Positions 26,568 through 37,200 of a DNA stretch of 64,000 bases are shown in pieces (position 1 is the first letter of the stretch; the number at the start of each line of letters is the position of its first letter). The position numbers were made by a program, and so were the translations under genes. Source of the stretch: an uncultured Chitinophagaceae bacterium (GTDB lineage: Bacteria > Bacteroidota > Bacteroidia > Chitinophagales > Chitinophagaceae); assembly GCA_937907395.1 (NCBI GenBank), contig CALCII010000022.1, positions 36,001-100,000 on the forward strand, in the 5' to 3' direction. The notes beneath the pieces were generated by a model. The model had not been told where the DNA came from, ran no database searches, and saw only the letters and a list, made by a program, of their open reading frames with translations.

Positions 26568-29500
26568 ATGCGTATGACAAAATTTTTACTGAGTATGCTT
26601 TGCATTATAATGAGTTTTTGCGCTGTTGGTCAGGGCAGGACTGTTAAAGGTAAAGTGAGCTCAAACGATGGAAAGGCCATACAATCCGCCAGCGTAAGTG
26701 TAAGCGGTACTAACAAAGGGACTGTTACAAACGGTGACGGTTTGTTCTCCATTGAAGTCCCCGGCGGAAAAGTTACACTCATTGTAACGGCTGTAGGGTA
26801 TGTTCGCCAGGAAATTACTCTTTCCGGAAGCGAAAATTCTGCTGATGTAGTATTGATAGCCGATTCAAAGCAATTGGATCCGGTTGTTGTAACAGCGTTG
26901 GGTATTAACCGTAAGTCACGTACACTCACGTATTCCACACAGAATGTTTCTAACGAAGAAATTTCAACTGTAAAGAATACGAATGTGATGAACAGCCTCA
27001 ATGGTAAAGTGGCTGGCTTGCAGGTGAACAGAACTTCCGGTGGACCGGGTGGTTCTGTAAGTTTGATCCTTAGAGGTGATAAATCAACAAGGAACAGTCA
27101 GCCTTTATATGTAATTGATGGGTTGCCCATTATTAATAATATTGGTGGCCCCGATGCTGGTTTGTATAATTCTGCACCTGATGGTGGCGACATCCTTAGT
27201 ACACTTAATCCCGATGATATTGAAAGCATCAGCATCCTGAAAGGTGCTTCTGCTTCGGCATTATACGGTAGCCAGGGTGGTAATGGTGTTATCCTAATTA
27301 CTACTAAAAAAGGAAAAGCAGGATTGGGTAAGATTGATTTTTCCAGCAGTGTTACATTTGACAATGTGAATGTGTTGCCGAAGCTGCAATATACATACGG
27401 ACAAACAACACCTGCTACAGCAAATACACCCGGCAGTGAAGACAGTTGGGGAGCAAAAAATGCAACGCAGCCGGGTTCCAACTATCTCAAGAATTTTTTC
27501 CAGACGGGTGCTACGTTCATCAATAGTTTAAGCCTCAGCTTTGGTAGCGATAAATCCTCCAATTTTGTTTCGTATTCGAATACGAGCAATACAGGTGTGA
27601 TGCCAACAAGTACTTTCAAACAGCATTCACTCACTTTCAGTCAAACCAGTAAGTTCCTGAATGATAAACTCGTTTTTGACGGAACCTTCCTCGGAAGCAT
27701 TCAAAATTCGAACAACCGTACTGTTCCCGGTATTTACTTCAATCCCTTAACAGGTTTGTATTTGTTCCCAAGAGGACTTGATTTCGCTTCTTATCAGAAC
27801 TATGAATATTTTTCTCAGTCAAGATACCTCTATGCTCAAAACTGGTGGAATATCAACTACGATAAAGATCAGGCCAATGGTGGTGGCTGGGGCGGACAAG
27901 ACTATCAGCAAAATCCATATTGGGTGCTCAACAGAAATGCTGTTACCACAAAGAATACAAATGCTTATGCATCTGCTTCTTTGAAGTATGCGCTCAACAG
28001 TTGGTTAACATTACAGGCAAGAGGAAACCTCAGCTATTATGTTACTGAAAATGCACGTAAAATTTACGCAACTACACAGTCAACATTGGCCAATAAAAAC
28101 GGATCTCTCAGAAGCAGCCAGTTGTCTAACACAAATACTTATGCTGATCTGATTTTAACCGGTAACCGTGAAATCAACAAGGACTGGACATTCAATTTCT
28201 CACTGGGTACTTCTATCCAGGACCAACGTTCAAAAGGATTGAACTTCTTTGGAACACCCAGTGTGCCCAATGTATTTCTTGAATCTGCATTGGACAGAAC
28301 ATTGGTTGTAAACATCAACAACCTGGCTGTAAGCCGTCAGATACAATCTGTATTTGGTAGCGCACAATTTGGATATAAGAATATGATTTTTGTTGATGTT
28401 GCAGATCGTAACGACTGGTCTTCAACATTTGCATTCACCAACAGCAAGAAAAAAGGATATAACTATTTTTCACTGGGTGTGAGTGGTGTGTTGAGCGAAA
28501 TGTTTGCAATGCCTGAAGCTATCAACTTTGCAAAACTCAGAGTTTCTTATGCACAAGTGGGTAATGATATTGCTGCATTCAGCACTTATCCTTTATACAC
28601 ATTTGCAAATGGCGGACAAAGCATTGCTCCATCAAGCGGTCCTTACGGTGCATTAGGTTTGAAACCTGAAATCAATAAGTCATTTGAAATTGGTACACAG
28701 TGGGCATTTATGAAAAGCCGTTTGAATGTAGATCTTACATGGTATAAATCAAACGTGATCAACCAGTATTTCCGTAATGTAACACTTGCAGCAGGTTCTT
28801 CTATTGTAAATACAACCAATGCAGATGTGAACATGGGTAACGTACAGAATACAGGTATTGAAGCATCTGTATCATACAGAGTGGTAGATAAAAAAGATGT
28901 GAAATGGACAACTACTTTCAACTTTGCAAGAAACAGAAACAAAATTGTCTCTCTGTTTGATCCTGCCATTGTTAAAAATGCTTCTGATGCTTCCCGTTAC
29001 CAGATTGATGGAAGCGGTGGATATACTCAGTTGAAAAAAGGCGGTTCATTTACGGATTTGTATGGCCGCACTGTGAAAACAGATGCACAAGGCAGAATGG
29101 TGGTTGATGATGTTACACATCTTCCGGTATTTGTAGATAGCTTAATTGGTAATGCAAGTCCTAAGTTTCTTCTTGGTTGGAATAACAGCATTACTGTTAA
29201 GAATTTCACGATCAATTTCCTGATTGATGGAAAGTTTGGTGGTAAAGTGTTAAGTATCACACAAGGTTACCTCGATCAGATGGGTGTGAGTGAACGTACA
29301 GGAATTGCAAGAGATAACGGTGGAAATGTTACCATCAATAATGCAGTTACTGCCAACGGTACTGCCTGGAGTGGTACAGTGAATGCAAAAGATTATTACA
29401 AAGCAATTGGTGGTAAAACACCTGCCGGTTCAGAATACATTTATGATGCTACTGCTATCCGTTTACGTGAGTTCTCTGTGGCCTACCGTTTACCGGTGCA

Positions 29501-29681
29501 TGCTAAAGGCATCAGAGATGTAAGATTAGGTGTGGTAGCTAATAATCTGTTTTTCTTCTATCGCAAAGCTCCGTTTGATCCTGAGCAAATTGCAGGGATT
29601 AATCCGGGCGGACTTGGTGTTGATGCATTTGGTTTGCCAGCATACCGCAGCATTGGTCTCAGTCTTAAATGTTCATTCTGA
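26568..29681 (+). CDS. SusC/RagA-family TonB-dependent outer-membrane transporter (susC2)
   Basis: A 1037-aa porin of the SusC type. It has a signal peptide ending near CAVGQG, a CarboxypepD_reg domain at about 22-100, a plug at about 105-240 (MNSLNGKVAGLQVNRTSGG, LYVIDGLPIINNIGG) and the barrel to a C-terminal Phe. It lacks the STN domain of susC1 but is closely similar through plug and barrel (shared FNPLTGLYLFPRGLDF, WWNINYDKDQA, YQQNPYWVLNRNAV), which indicates tandem duplication. SusD follows 39 bases later, so this is the main transport channel, probably for mannose-rich oligosaccharide. Confidence 0.95.
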   Translation: MRMTKFLLSMLCIIMSFCAVGQGRTVKGKVSSNDGKAIQSASVSVSGTNKGTVTNGDGLFSIEVPGGKVTLIVTAVGYVRQEITLSGSENSADVVLIADSKQLDPVVVTALGINRKSRTLTYSTQNVSNEEISTVKNTNVMNSLNGKVAGLQVNRTSGGPGGSVSLILRGDKSTRNSQPLYVIDGLPIINNIGGPDAGLYNSAPDGGDILSTLNPDDIESISILKGASASALYGSQGGNGVILITTKKGKAGLGKIDFSSSVTFDNVNVLPKLQYTYGQTTPATANTPGSEDSWGAKNATQPGSNYLKNFFQTGATFINSLSLSFGSDKSSNFVSYSNTSNTGVMPTSTFKQHSLTFSQTSKFLNDKLVFDGTFLGSIQNSNNRTVPGIYFNPLTGLYLFPRGLDFASYQNYEYFSQSRYLYAQNWWNINYDKDQANGGGWGGQDYQQNPYWVLNRNAVTTKNTNAYASASLKYALNSWLTLQARGNLSYYVTENARKIYATTQSTLANKNGSLRSSQLSNTNTYADLILTGNREINKDWTFNFSLGTSIQDQRSKGLNFFGTPSVPNVFLESALDRTLVVNINNLAVSRQIQSVFGSAQFGYKNMIFVDVADRNDWSSTFAFTNSKKKGYNYFSLGVSGVLSEMFAMPEAINFAKLRVSYAQVGNDIAAFSTYPLYTFANGGQSIAPSSGPYGALGLKPEINKSFEIGTQWAFMKSRLNVDLTWYKSNVINQYFRNVTLAAGSSIVNTTNADVNMGNVQNTGIEASVSYRVVDKKDVKWTTTFNFARNRNKIVSLFDPAIVKNASDASRYQIDGSGGYTQLKKGGSFTDLYGRTVKTDAQGRMVVDDVTHLPVFVDSLIGNASPKFLLGWNNSITVKNFTINFLIDGKFGGKVLSITQGYLDQMGVSERTGIARDNGGNVTINNAVTANGTAWSGTVNAKDYYKAIGGKTPAGSEYIYDATAIRLREFSVAYRLPVHAKGIRDVRLGVVANNLFFFYRKAPFDPEQIAGINPGGLGVDAFGLPAYRSIGLSLKCSF

Positions 29682-29720
29682 TATTGAATCAATCATTTAA
29701 TTAACTATTAATAACGATTT

Positions 29721-31352
29721 ATGAAAAAACAGATTTATATATATGGTTTGGCTATCGCAACGTTCGCATCCGGACTGAGCGGTTGTACCAAAAAGTTTGA
29801 GGATATTAATACCAATCCGGCTGGTGTAAAGGAAGATGTGTTTCTGGCCGATTTCAAAGCGGTGATTCTTCCTTTGCAGAATGCACAACGCAGTCTCGTT
29901 CATTACGAACACTGGAGATACCAGCTTCAGCAAAATCTGAATGCCGATTTATACAGCGGCTTTATGATGAGTCCTACACCTTTTAATGGTGGTAACAACA
30001 ATACCAACTATTTTAATATGGATGGCTGGAATGAATGGGTGCTCAATATTGCTTACGACGGAGTAATGCAGTCAACTGCAGATTATTTCAAATTCAGCCA
30101 GAAATATGGCGCTGCCGATCTTTCTGATGCAACTGCAATGGCAAAAATTCTCAATGTAATTGAGATGCATAAAGTGGCAGATGTGTTTGGACCGGTAGTA
30201 TATTCTAAATACGGAAAACCCAACAGCGATCTTTCGATTGATTTTGATTCGCAACAGGATGCTTATAAAACATTCTTTGCGGATCTGGATGCTGCAGCAG
30301 CAGGCTTACTTCCTTATGCCAATGGAACTAAAAAACCAGGCACTGCATTTAAAAATGCCGATCTCATTTTTGGTGGCGATGCAACAAAATGGTTAAAACT
30401 GGTGAACACATTGCGTTTGCGTTTAGCACTTCGTATTGTATATGCCGATGCAGCATTGGCAAAAACAGAAGGTGAGAAAGCATTAAGTGCTACAGGCGGA
30501 CTCTTGTCATCTGTATCAGATAATGCACTGGTATCTTATGGTACAGAAAGTCCGATCGGTGTTATTATCAATGCTTGGGATGATATCCGCATTGGCGCTC
30601 CGTTTGCTTCTTTGCTCAATGGATACAATGACCCACGTAAAGCAGCATTGATTGCACCTGCATCTGATGCAACGGTTTCAGGACAATACATTGGTATCCG
30701 TAATGGAATTAATATTGATGATAAATCAAGATATTCCGGTTACTCTAAACCATTGGCGAAATCTGCCAACGGTGATTATTTTGATCCGCAAAGCGCCAAA
30801 GCAAAAATTGCTACTGCCGCTGAAGCTTATTTCCTTAAAGCAGAAGCAGCGATCCGTGGTTGGGCAAATGCAGGAGATGCACAAACCAACTATGAGCTGG
30901 GTGTACAAAGATCATTTGAAGAATGGGGAGCCGGTTCTGCAGCGCTGTACCTCAACGATGCAGTAAGCACAGCCAGTCCTTATGTAGATCCAAAAGCAAT
31001 TACAGCCGGACAGAATAATGTTCCTGCTGGTGATCCCAACCTGAGCACTATTACCATCAAATGGAATAATGCAGATGGTTTTGAATCAAAGCTGGAAAGA
31101 ATCATTACACAAAAATGGATTTGCCTCTATCCTGATGGACAGGAAGCATGGTCTGAGTTCAGAAGAACAGGATATCCCAAATTATTCCCGGTTGTTGTTA
31201 ATAAGAGTGGTGGTACCATAACAGGTTTTATTAAGCGTTTGCCTATTCCTGCCAAGTACAGAAACAGTAATAATGCAGGGTATCAGCGTGCACTTACCAC
31301 TTTAGGCGGATCTGATAATGGTGGAACCAAATTGTGGTGGGACAAAAAGTAA
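29721..31352 (+). CDS. SusD/RagB-family glycan-binding lipoprotein
   Basis: A 543-aa surface lipoprotein. The lipobox SGLSGC places the lipidated Cys at about residue 22. KKFEDINTNPAGV follows, as in the SusD-like group with NTNP near the N-terminus. The body is helix-rich with TPR-like repeats (EAYFLKAEAAIRGWANAG). It ends with the typical KLWWDKK tail seen after the RLPIPAKYRNSN segment. It should form the lid of the SusC2 pore and bind the incoming oligosaccharide. It is the only SusD for two SusC genes. A strong terminator follows. Confidence 0.94.
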   Translation: MKKQIYIYGLAIATFASGLSGCTKKFEDINTNPAGVKEDVFLADFKAVILPLQNAQRSLVHYEHWRYQLQQNLNADLYSGFMMSPTPFNGGNNNTNYFNMDGWNEWVLNIAYDGVMQSTADYFKFSQKYGAADLSDATAMAKILNVIEMHKVADVFGPVVYSKYGKPNSDLSIDFDSQQDAYKTFFADLDAAAAGLLPYANGTKKPGTAFKNADLIFGGDATKWLKLVNTLRLRLALRIVYADAALAKTEGEKALSATGGLLSSVSDNALVSYGTESPIGVIINAWDDIRIGAPFASLLNGYNDPRKAALIAPASDATVSGQYIGIRNGINIDDKSRYSGYSKPLAKSANGDYFDPQSAKAKIATAAEAYFLKAEAAIRGWANAGDAQTNYELGVQRSFEEWGAGSAALYLNDAVSTASPYVDPKAITAGQNNVPAGDPNLSTITIKWNNADGFESKLERIITQKWICLYPDGQEAWSEFRRTGYPKLFPVVVNKSGGTITGFIKRLPIPAKYRNSNNAGYQRALTTLGGSDNGGTKLWWDKK

Positions 31353-31404
31353 AGTAGTAAACAAGCATACAAGCAAGTAGTCGAAGGGTTTAATCTGCCC
31401 GATG

Positions 31405-31453
31405 AGGGGTCAGTCCGTTGGTTTCCACCACCAGACTCGACCCCTTGTTTTTT
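31405..31453 (+). terminator. intrinsic terminator after susD
   Basis: AGGGGTC (31405-31411) pairs with GACCCCT (31439-31445). AGTC/GACT and GGT/ACC lie inside to extend the stem, and TTGTTTTTT follows. It separates transport genes from the first GH92 gene and may act as partial terminator within the locus. Confidence 0.75.
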
Positions 31454-31472
31454 AATTTATTAACTTGTCAAT

Positions 31473-33743
31473 ATGAAATCGAAAAAATTATGTCTGCTTA
31501 TTGTAACAGTACAGACATTTATTCTTGGTTTTTCAAGTGTGGCACAACAAGTGCAAAAGAAAGATTACACATCTTATGTGAATCCATTTATAGGTACACA
31601 AAATCATGGCCATGTTTTTTTAGGAGCAAATGTGCCAGCCGGTTTTGTGCAGTTAGGCCCTTCCAATATCATGCAAACATGGGATAAGTTTAATGGATGG
31701 GATTGGTGCAGCGGTTATAATTATATCAGTAATGAAATTCTTGGCTTTACACATACACATTTAAGCGGTACAGGAATAGGAGATTTGAATGATATACTGA
31801 TACTGCCGGCAACAGATTCTTTGCATGTTCACAAAGCATCGTTTCAGAATTTTACAAATGGGTATGGTTCCCCTTTTTCCAGGGCAAATGAAAAATGCAG
31901 ACCGGGGTATTACAAAGTATATCTTGATCGATACAAAGTGAGGGCTGAATTAACAACAACCGAAAGAGTGGGTTTTCATAAGTATCATTTTGAAAAATCA
32001 GACAATGCACATGTGCTGGTGGATTTATCGTTTGGCATGGGATGGGATGCTGTTACCGATTCTTATTTTGAACAGGTGGACGACAGTACCTTTCTTGGTT
32101 ATCGCTATTCAAAAGGTTGGGCCAATGATCAACGGTTGTTTTTTGCCATCAGGTTATCACAGCCGGTAACAGCAGTTGAGCTGTTTGATAGCAGCCGTGC
32201 TTTACATACCAAAGCTGGTCGTGGTAAATACATCAAAGCAGCTTTGTTTTTTGATGCAATGAATCATCCCGAAATCAAACTGAAAGTAGCGTTATCTCCT
32301 GTAAGTAGTAGTAATGCACTCATGAACATGCAGCAGGAGTTACCAGGCTGGAAGTTTGACGAAACTGTACAGCTGGCAAAAAAGAAATGGAACGATGTTT
32401 TGAGCCGGATTGCTATTGAAGCAGCTGATGAAGTAAAAATCAAATTTTATACAGCACTGTATCATTCGCTGTTTTTTCCTTCGTTGTACAATGATGTGGA
32501 TGGAACATACAGAGGTGCCGATCAACAGGTATATAAAGCAACAGATCGGTCGAACTATACTGTATTTTCATTGTGGGACACCTATCGTGGATTACATCCT
32601 TTAATGACATTGATTCAACCCGAACGTGTCAATGATTATATACGCACCATGCTGGATATTTATAAGCAGCAGGGGAAGCTTCCTGTGTGGCACCTGGAAG
32701 GGAATGAAACAAATACAATGATTGGTTACCCGGCCGTTCCTGTAATTGCAGAAGCATTTCTCAAAGGATACCGTGATTATGATGTGTCGCTTGCTTATGA
32801 AGCAGTGAAACATTCGGCTATGCAAAACAGTGATGGGATCAATTTTATACAGCAGTTGAAGTTTATTCCTGCCGATTCAGTTAATGAATCTGTGGCAAAA
32901 GCGTTGGAGTATGCTTATGCCGATTGGTGCATTGCCCAAATGGCAAAAGCATTGAATAAGATGGATGATTACAAGTACTTTTCAGCAAGAGCGAACTTGT
33001 ATCAGTTATATTTTGATCAAAGTATCGGTTTTGTGAGGGGCAGAGTATCTGCAGATGCATGGCGTACTCCTTTTAATCCGGTTAGTGCACTGCATCGTGG
33101 AAATGATTATTGCGAAGGCAATGCCTGGCAGTATACCTGGCTGGTACCACACGATGTACCGGGACTAATCAGGCTCTTCGGTGGTGAGAAAAATTTCACA
33201 CGCAAACTTGACTCCTTGTTTTCTGTTTCATCAGTTCTGGATGAACATGCTTCTCCTGATATCTCCGGAATGGTAGGCCAGTATGCACATGGCAACGAAC
33301 CCAACCATCACATTCCTTTCCTTTATATGTATGCGGGGCAGCCTTGGAAAACGGCAGCTATGACCCGTTTACTCGCCGATACATTTTATACAACCCGTCC
33401 TGACGGATTATGCGGTAATGATGATGTGGGAGAGCTTTCAACTTGGTATATTTTTAATGCACTCGGCTTCTATCCGGTTAACCCCGGAAGCGGTGAGTAT
33501 GTGTTTGGATCACCCTTAATAAATTCTGCAATCATCAGAAACGGGAAAAAGGAATTCAGAATAAGAGTGGTTGACAATTCAAAGCGGAACATTTTTATTC
33601 AACGGATGGAGTTAAATGGTAAATCATTTAACCAGGCATATATCAATCACAGAGATATAGCAAAAGGGGGCGAAATAGTAATTTATATGGGCGCACTGCC
33701 CAATAAAAAATGGGCAACTTCAAAAGCCGGACGACCACACTAA
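31473..33743 (+). CDS. GH92 alpha-mannosidase (first copy)
   Basis: A 756-aa exported enzyme with a signal peptide to about SSVAQQ (~26). The GH92 start YVNPFIGTQNHGHVFLGANV follows, and the calcium-dependent catalytic fold has CEGNAWQYTW (conserved EGN-x-W), QYAHGNEPNHH and CGNDDVGELSTWY. GH92 enzymes are exo-acting, inverting alpha-mannosidases, many specific for alpha-1,2 links of high-mannose N-glycans. The GNEP form fits the alpha-1,2 type better than the second copy (GNQP); this is an inference. It has no lipobox and no type IX sorting domain, so it is likely periplasmic. Confidence 0.94.
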   Translation: MKSKKLCLLIVTVQTFILGFSSVAQQVQKKDYTSYVNPFIGTQNHGHVFLGANVPAGFVQLGPSNIMQTWDKFNGWDWCSGYNYISNEILGFTHTHLSGTGIGDLNDILILPATDSLHVHKASFQNFTNGYGSPFSRANEKCRPGYYKVYLDRYKVRAELTTTERVGFHKYHFEKSDNAHVLVDLSFGMGWDAVTDSYFEQVDDSTFLGYRYSKGWANDQRLFFAIRLSQPVTAVELFDSSRALHTKAGRGKYIKAALFFDAMNHPEIKLKVALSPVSSSNALMNMQQELPGWKFDETVQLAKKKWNDVLSRIAIEAADEVKIKFYTALYHSLFFPSLYNDVDGTYRGADQQVYKATDRSNYTVFSLWDTYRGLHPLMTLIQPERVNDYIRTMLDIYKQQGKLPVWHLEGNETNTMIGYPAVPVIAEAFLKGYRDYDVSLAYEAVKHSAMQNSDGINFIQQLKFIPADSVNESVAKALEYAYADWCIAQMAKALNKMDDYKYFSARANLYQLYFDQSIGFVRGRVSADAWRTPFNPVSALHRGNDYCEGNAWQYTWLVPHDVPGLIRLFGGEKNFTRKLDSLFSVSSVLDEHASPDISGMVGQYAHGNEPNHHIPFLYMYAGQPWKTAAMTRLLADTFYTTRPDGLCGNDDVGELSTWYIFNALGFYPVNPGSGEYVFGSPLINSAIIRNGKKEFRIRVVDNSKRNIFIQRMELNGKSFNQAYINHRDIAKGGEIVIYMGALPNKKWATSKAGRPH

Positions 33744-33825
33744 TAAGTTATGATGGTTTTTTCTACATCAATTTTAGTGGTGAGTAACTAAAGCGAATCA
33801 TCAGTCTCGATGCTATTATGTTTCC

Positions 33826-33847
33826 AGCACAAAAGTGCCTTTGTGCT
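33826..33847 (+). other. hairpin in the 33744-34206 intergenic region
   Basis: Eight-base arms AGCACAAA and TTTGTGCT around a 6-base loop, about 85 bases after the GH92 stop and before the ECF-like promoter. No T-run follows, so it is either a weak transcript end or an RNA-stabilising hairpin. Confidence 0.45.
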
Positions 33848-33947
33848 CAAATGCTATGCAGATAATTTTAATCTGTAATGGTGTTGTATTGTCGCAAACT
33901 TTCTTATATGCATTCAGTTTTAGGTACAGTTAAAATTTTTATTCTGG

Positions 33948-33974
33948 TAGGTACTTTTTTTCTTTTTAATCGTC
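33948..33974 (+). promoter_or_regulatory. candidate ECF-sigma promoter of the GH18 gene (TAGGTACT-N15-CGTC)
   Basis: TAGGTACT at 33948-33955, 15 bases, CGTC at 33971-33974. A second half-site TAGGTACA lies at 33921-33928, without CGTC at the right distance. The leader to the ATG at 34207 would be about 225 bases and holds a CTCCAT/ATGGAG hairpin (34066-34083) and a 29-codon open frame (34021-34110). Confidence 0.65.
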
Positions 33975-34206
33975 TTCATTCTTCTGAAGGGTATTTTTCT
34001 GCTTAACTAAACCGATTGTTATGCGAAACCACTTGCCAGCGTTTAATTTTTCAATCCTGCTCCGGCTCCATCTCTTAATGGAGTATTTCTGCTATCTGCC
34101 TCCTGAATAAAATACCCGGTTGCCAATCACTGAAATGAACACACCCTAAGTACACTTTGCCAATCAATCATCGATTCACAATTGCCAAACTTTCAAAAAA
34201 AGTAAA

Positions 34207-37200
34207 ATGAAAAAACTAGTACAAATTTTCAGCTTGTTGTTAATGAGCCATCTGCTCTTAACTGCAACCAATGCTCAAACCGCTAAAAATGGCCCTGTTG
34301 GAATTTGTTATGTTGAGGTTAACAGTAATAACATTCTGAATGTGGGGTCTTTCACATTGAAAAACGGGGGTCAACAGTTATTTGATGTGGCGATCATTTT
34401 TGCCGCCAATATCAATTACGACACCTTAAGACAACGTCCTGTCTTGTTCAGTAATAACAATGTTTCAAAAATTCTGAAAAATGCATCTACTTATATACAG
34501 CCATTACAGGCCAAAGGCATCAAAGTATTATTAGATGTATTAGGAAATCATCAGGCTACCGGTATCTCTAATCTTAACAGTCGTGCAGCAGCCAGAGATT
34601 TTGCACAACAAATTGCACATACTGTTAATGAGTATGGATTGGATGGTGTTGACTTTGATGACGAATGGGTGAATTATGGTACTAATGGAACGGCACCTGC
34701 AAATGATAGTTCTTTCATAATGATCCTGCAGGAACTGAAACCATTAATTCCCAATAAACTGATTACGTTCTATTATGTAGGTGCTGCATCGAGTAGGCTA
34801 TCGTGGAATGGAGCACAAGCCGGAAGCTATCTCGACTACTCATGGAATGGATACTATGGAAATTTTATTGTTCCAAATGTTCCAGGTATGACCAATGTAC
34901 AAAAATCTCCTGCCGCTACCTGGATTAGTACAACTCCAACAGCAACAGTCACCAATCTTGCAAATCAAACATTAAGTGGTGGTTACGGTGTTTTTATGTG
35001 GTATGATCTCAAATCCACATCAACTGCCAGTTATTTGTCGGTGGGTTCTGTTCCTTTGTATGGCGATAGTACCAAACTCACCGGAACGTTACAAACATGG
35101 ACAGCAGGAGATATGTGTTTTCCACCTTATGGACATTTGGTTTCATCAATTACAACTTCATCAGCAACTTTAAGCTGGAATACGTTGGGTTCAAATACAT
35201 ATACAATCGATTATAAACCTGCCAATTCTTCTGTATGGATCAATGCTGCTACAGCAACTTCGGCAACAACAGTAACTGTATCTGGCCTCCAGGAAAATAC
35301 TGTTTATGATTGGCGCATCAAATCCAATTGCTCCGGCTCCGGAAGTGTTTATAGTTATGGACGACAATTTACAACCACTACCACTTCTGGTGGAGGAGGT
35401 AGTACTGCCGGAAACTATTCACTCTCTTTCAGTGGTTCGGGTCAATACGTTAATACTGGAACAGTGAATCTGAGTGGTGCTGCCTTAACACTTGAAGGAT
35501 GGGTGAACGTGAATGCATTTAAATCTGCTTCTCCTTTTATCACTACGGTAATGGGTATTGAAGTTTCACAGACAAATGCAGCGCTTGTAAGGTTTGGAGA
35601 TGTTGGTGTGCTCAATAATAAACTCCAGTTTGTTTTGAGTAATGGTACATCACAGGTGAAACTTACTTCAAAATCAACATTTACTACTAATACATGGTAT
35701 CATATCGCAGCAACTTATGATGGCGCTGCCATGAAACTATACATCAATGGCAATCTTGATACAACTACTGCCATGACGGGTTCTTTTGTGGCCAATGGAA
35801 CTTTCAACCTTGGTTATAGCTTTGATGCAAACCGTAACATGAATGGCTTGCTGGATGAAATGCGTGTATGGAAAAAGGCCTTATCTCCCTCTGAAATTAT
35901 CGCTGGTATGTGCAGCGTAAATCCAGCATCTGCCTCACTGGAATCTTACTGGCGTTTAAATGATGGTAATACAGTTGTTTCAGATACTACCGGGCATGGA
36001 CATACAGGAACAATGGTGGGTATGACAACGGCCAACTGGAGTACGAATGTGACCGGCAGTTGTGCCTCCTTACCTGCACCTGTGGCCAATTTCAGCGGCA
36101 CACCCACAAGTATTACAACGGGACAATCAGTAACCTTTACGAATAGTTCTTCAAATGCAACAGCTTATAGCTGGACATTCACCGGTGGTACCCCATCCAC
36201 AAGTACAGCTGCCAATCCGGTTGTTGCTTATAGTACAGCAGGGATATATACAGTTAAGCTGGTAGCAACGAATGCATCAGGTGCAGATTCTATTGTACGA
36301 ACAAACTATATTACGGTAACAAATCCTTCTGCAGTAAATTATTCTCTCAGCTTTAATGGTACTAATCAATCTGTAAATGCAGGCACGATTAATCTCAGTG
36401 GTAGCAGCATCACTATGGAAGGATGGATCAGGGCCAATGCATTTAAAACAACATTCCCATACATCTCAACCATAATGGGAACAGAAGCAACCGGAAATAC
36501 AGCTTTATTGCGCATGGGCGACGCAGGTATTACAGCCGGTAATAAACTACAGTTTGTATTGTACATTGGGACGCAACAGATGAAACTTACATCGAACACG
36601 GTTTTCGCAACCAATACATGGTACCATGTGGCTGCAACCTACGATGGTGCCACTATGAAAATTTATGTGAATGGTGTGCTGGATGCTTCATTGGCTCAAA
36701 CTGGTTCTTTTACTTCAAATGGCATATTCAATATCGGGTATAGTTACGATAATAACCGTTACTGGAATGGGAATATGGATGAACTGCGTGTTTGGAAACG
36801 TGCATTAACCCAGGCAGAAATTCAGAGCAATCTGTGTTATGTTCCTGTGAACAGCACATCTCTGGAAGCTTACTGGAAAATGAACGAAGGTACAGGTACT
36901 ACTACAGCAGATGTAACAGGGCATTTACATACAGGAACAATGACAAATATGACCGCTGCTAACTGGAGTACAGTTGTGCCATCGGCTTGCGGCACAACAG
37001 CTGTTACAAGGTTAACAAGACCATCTGGTATCTCTATAGTGCAGGTAAAAGCTTCGCCCAATCCTGTAGGGATGAATGATGTTATATCAATTTCGGTAAG
37101 TAAATTGTTTAACAATATGACCTTGTCAGTTTTCTCTGCAGATGGACGTGAGGTAATGAACAGAAAGCTTGTGCAGATGAATACTACGATTTCGACAGTT

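Noticed and set aside
33921..33928. TAGGTACA as a further ECF promoter
   Set aside because: No CGTC or AGTC at 15 bases; counted only as a half-site near the real candidate.
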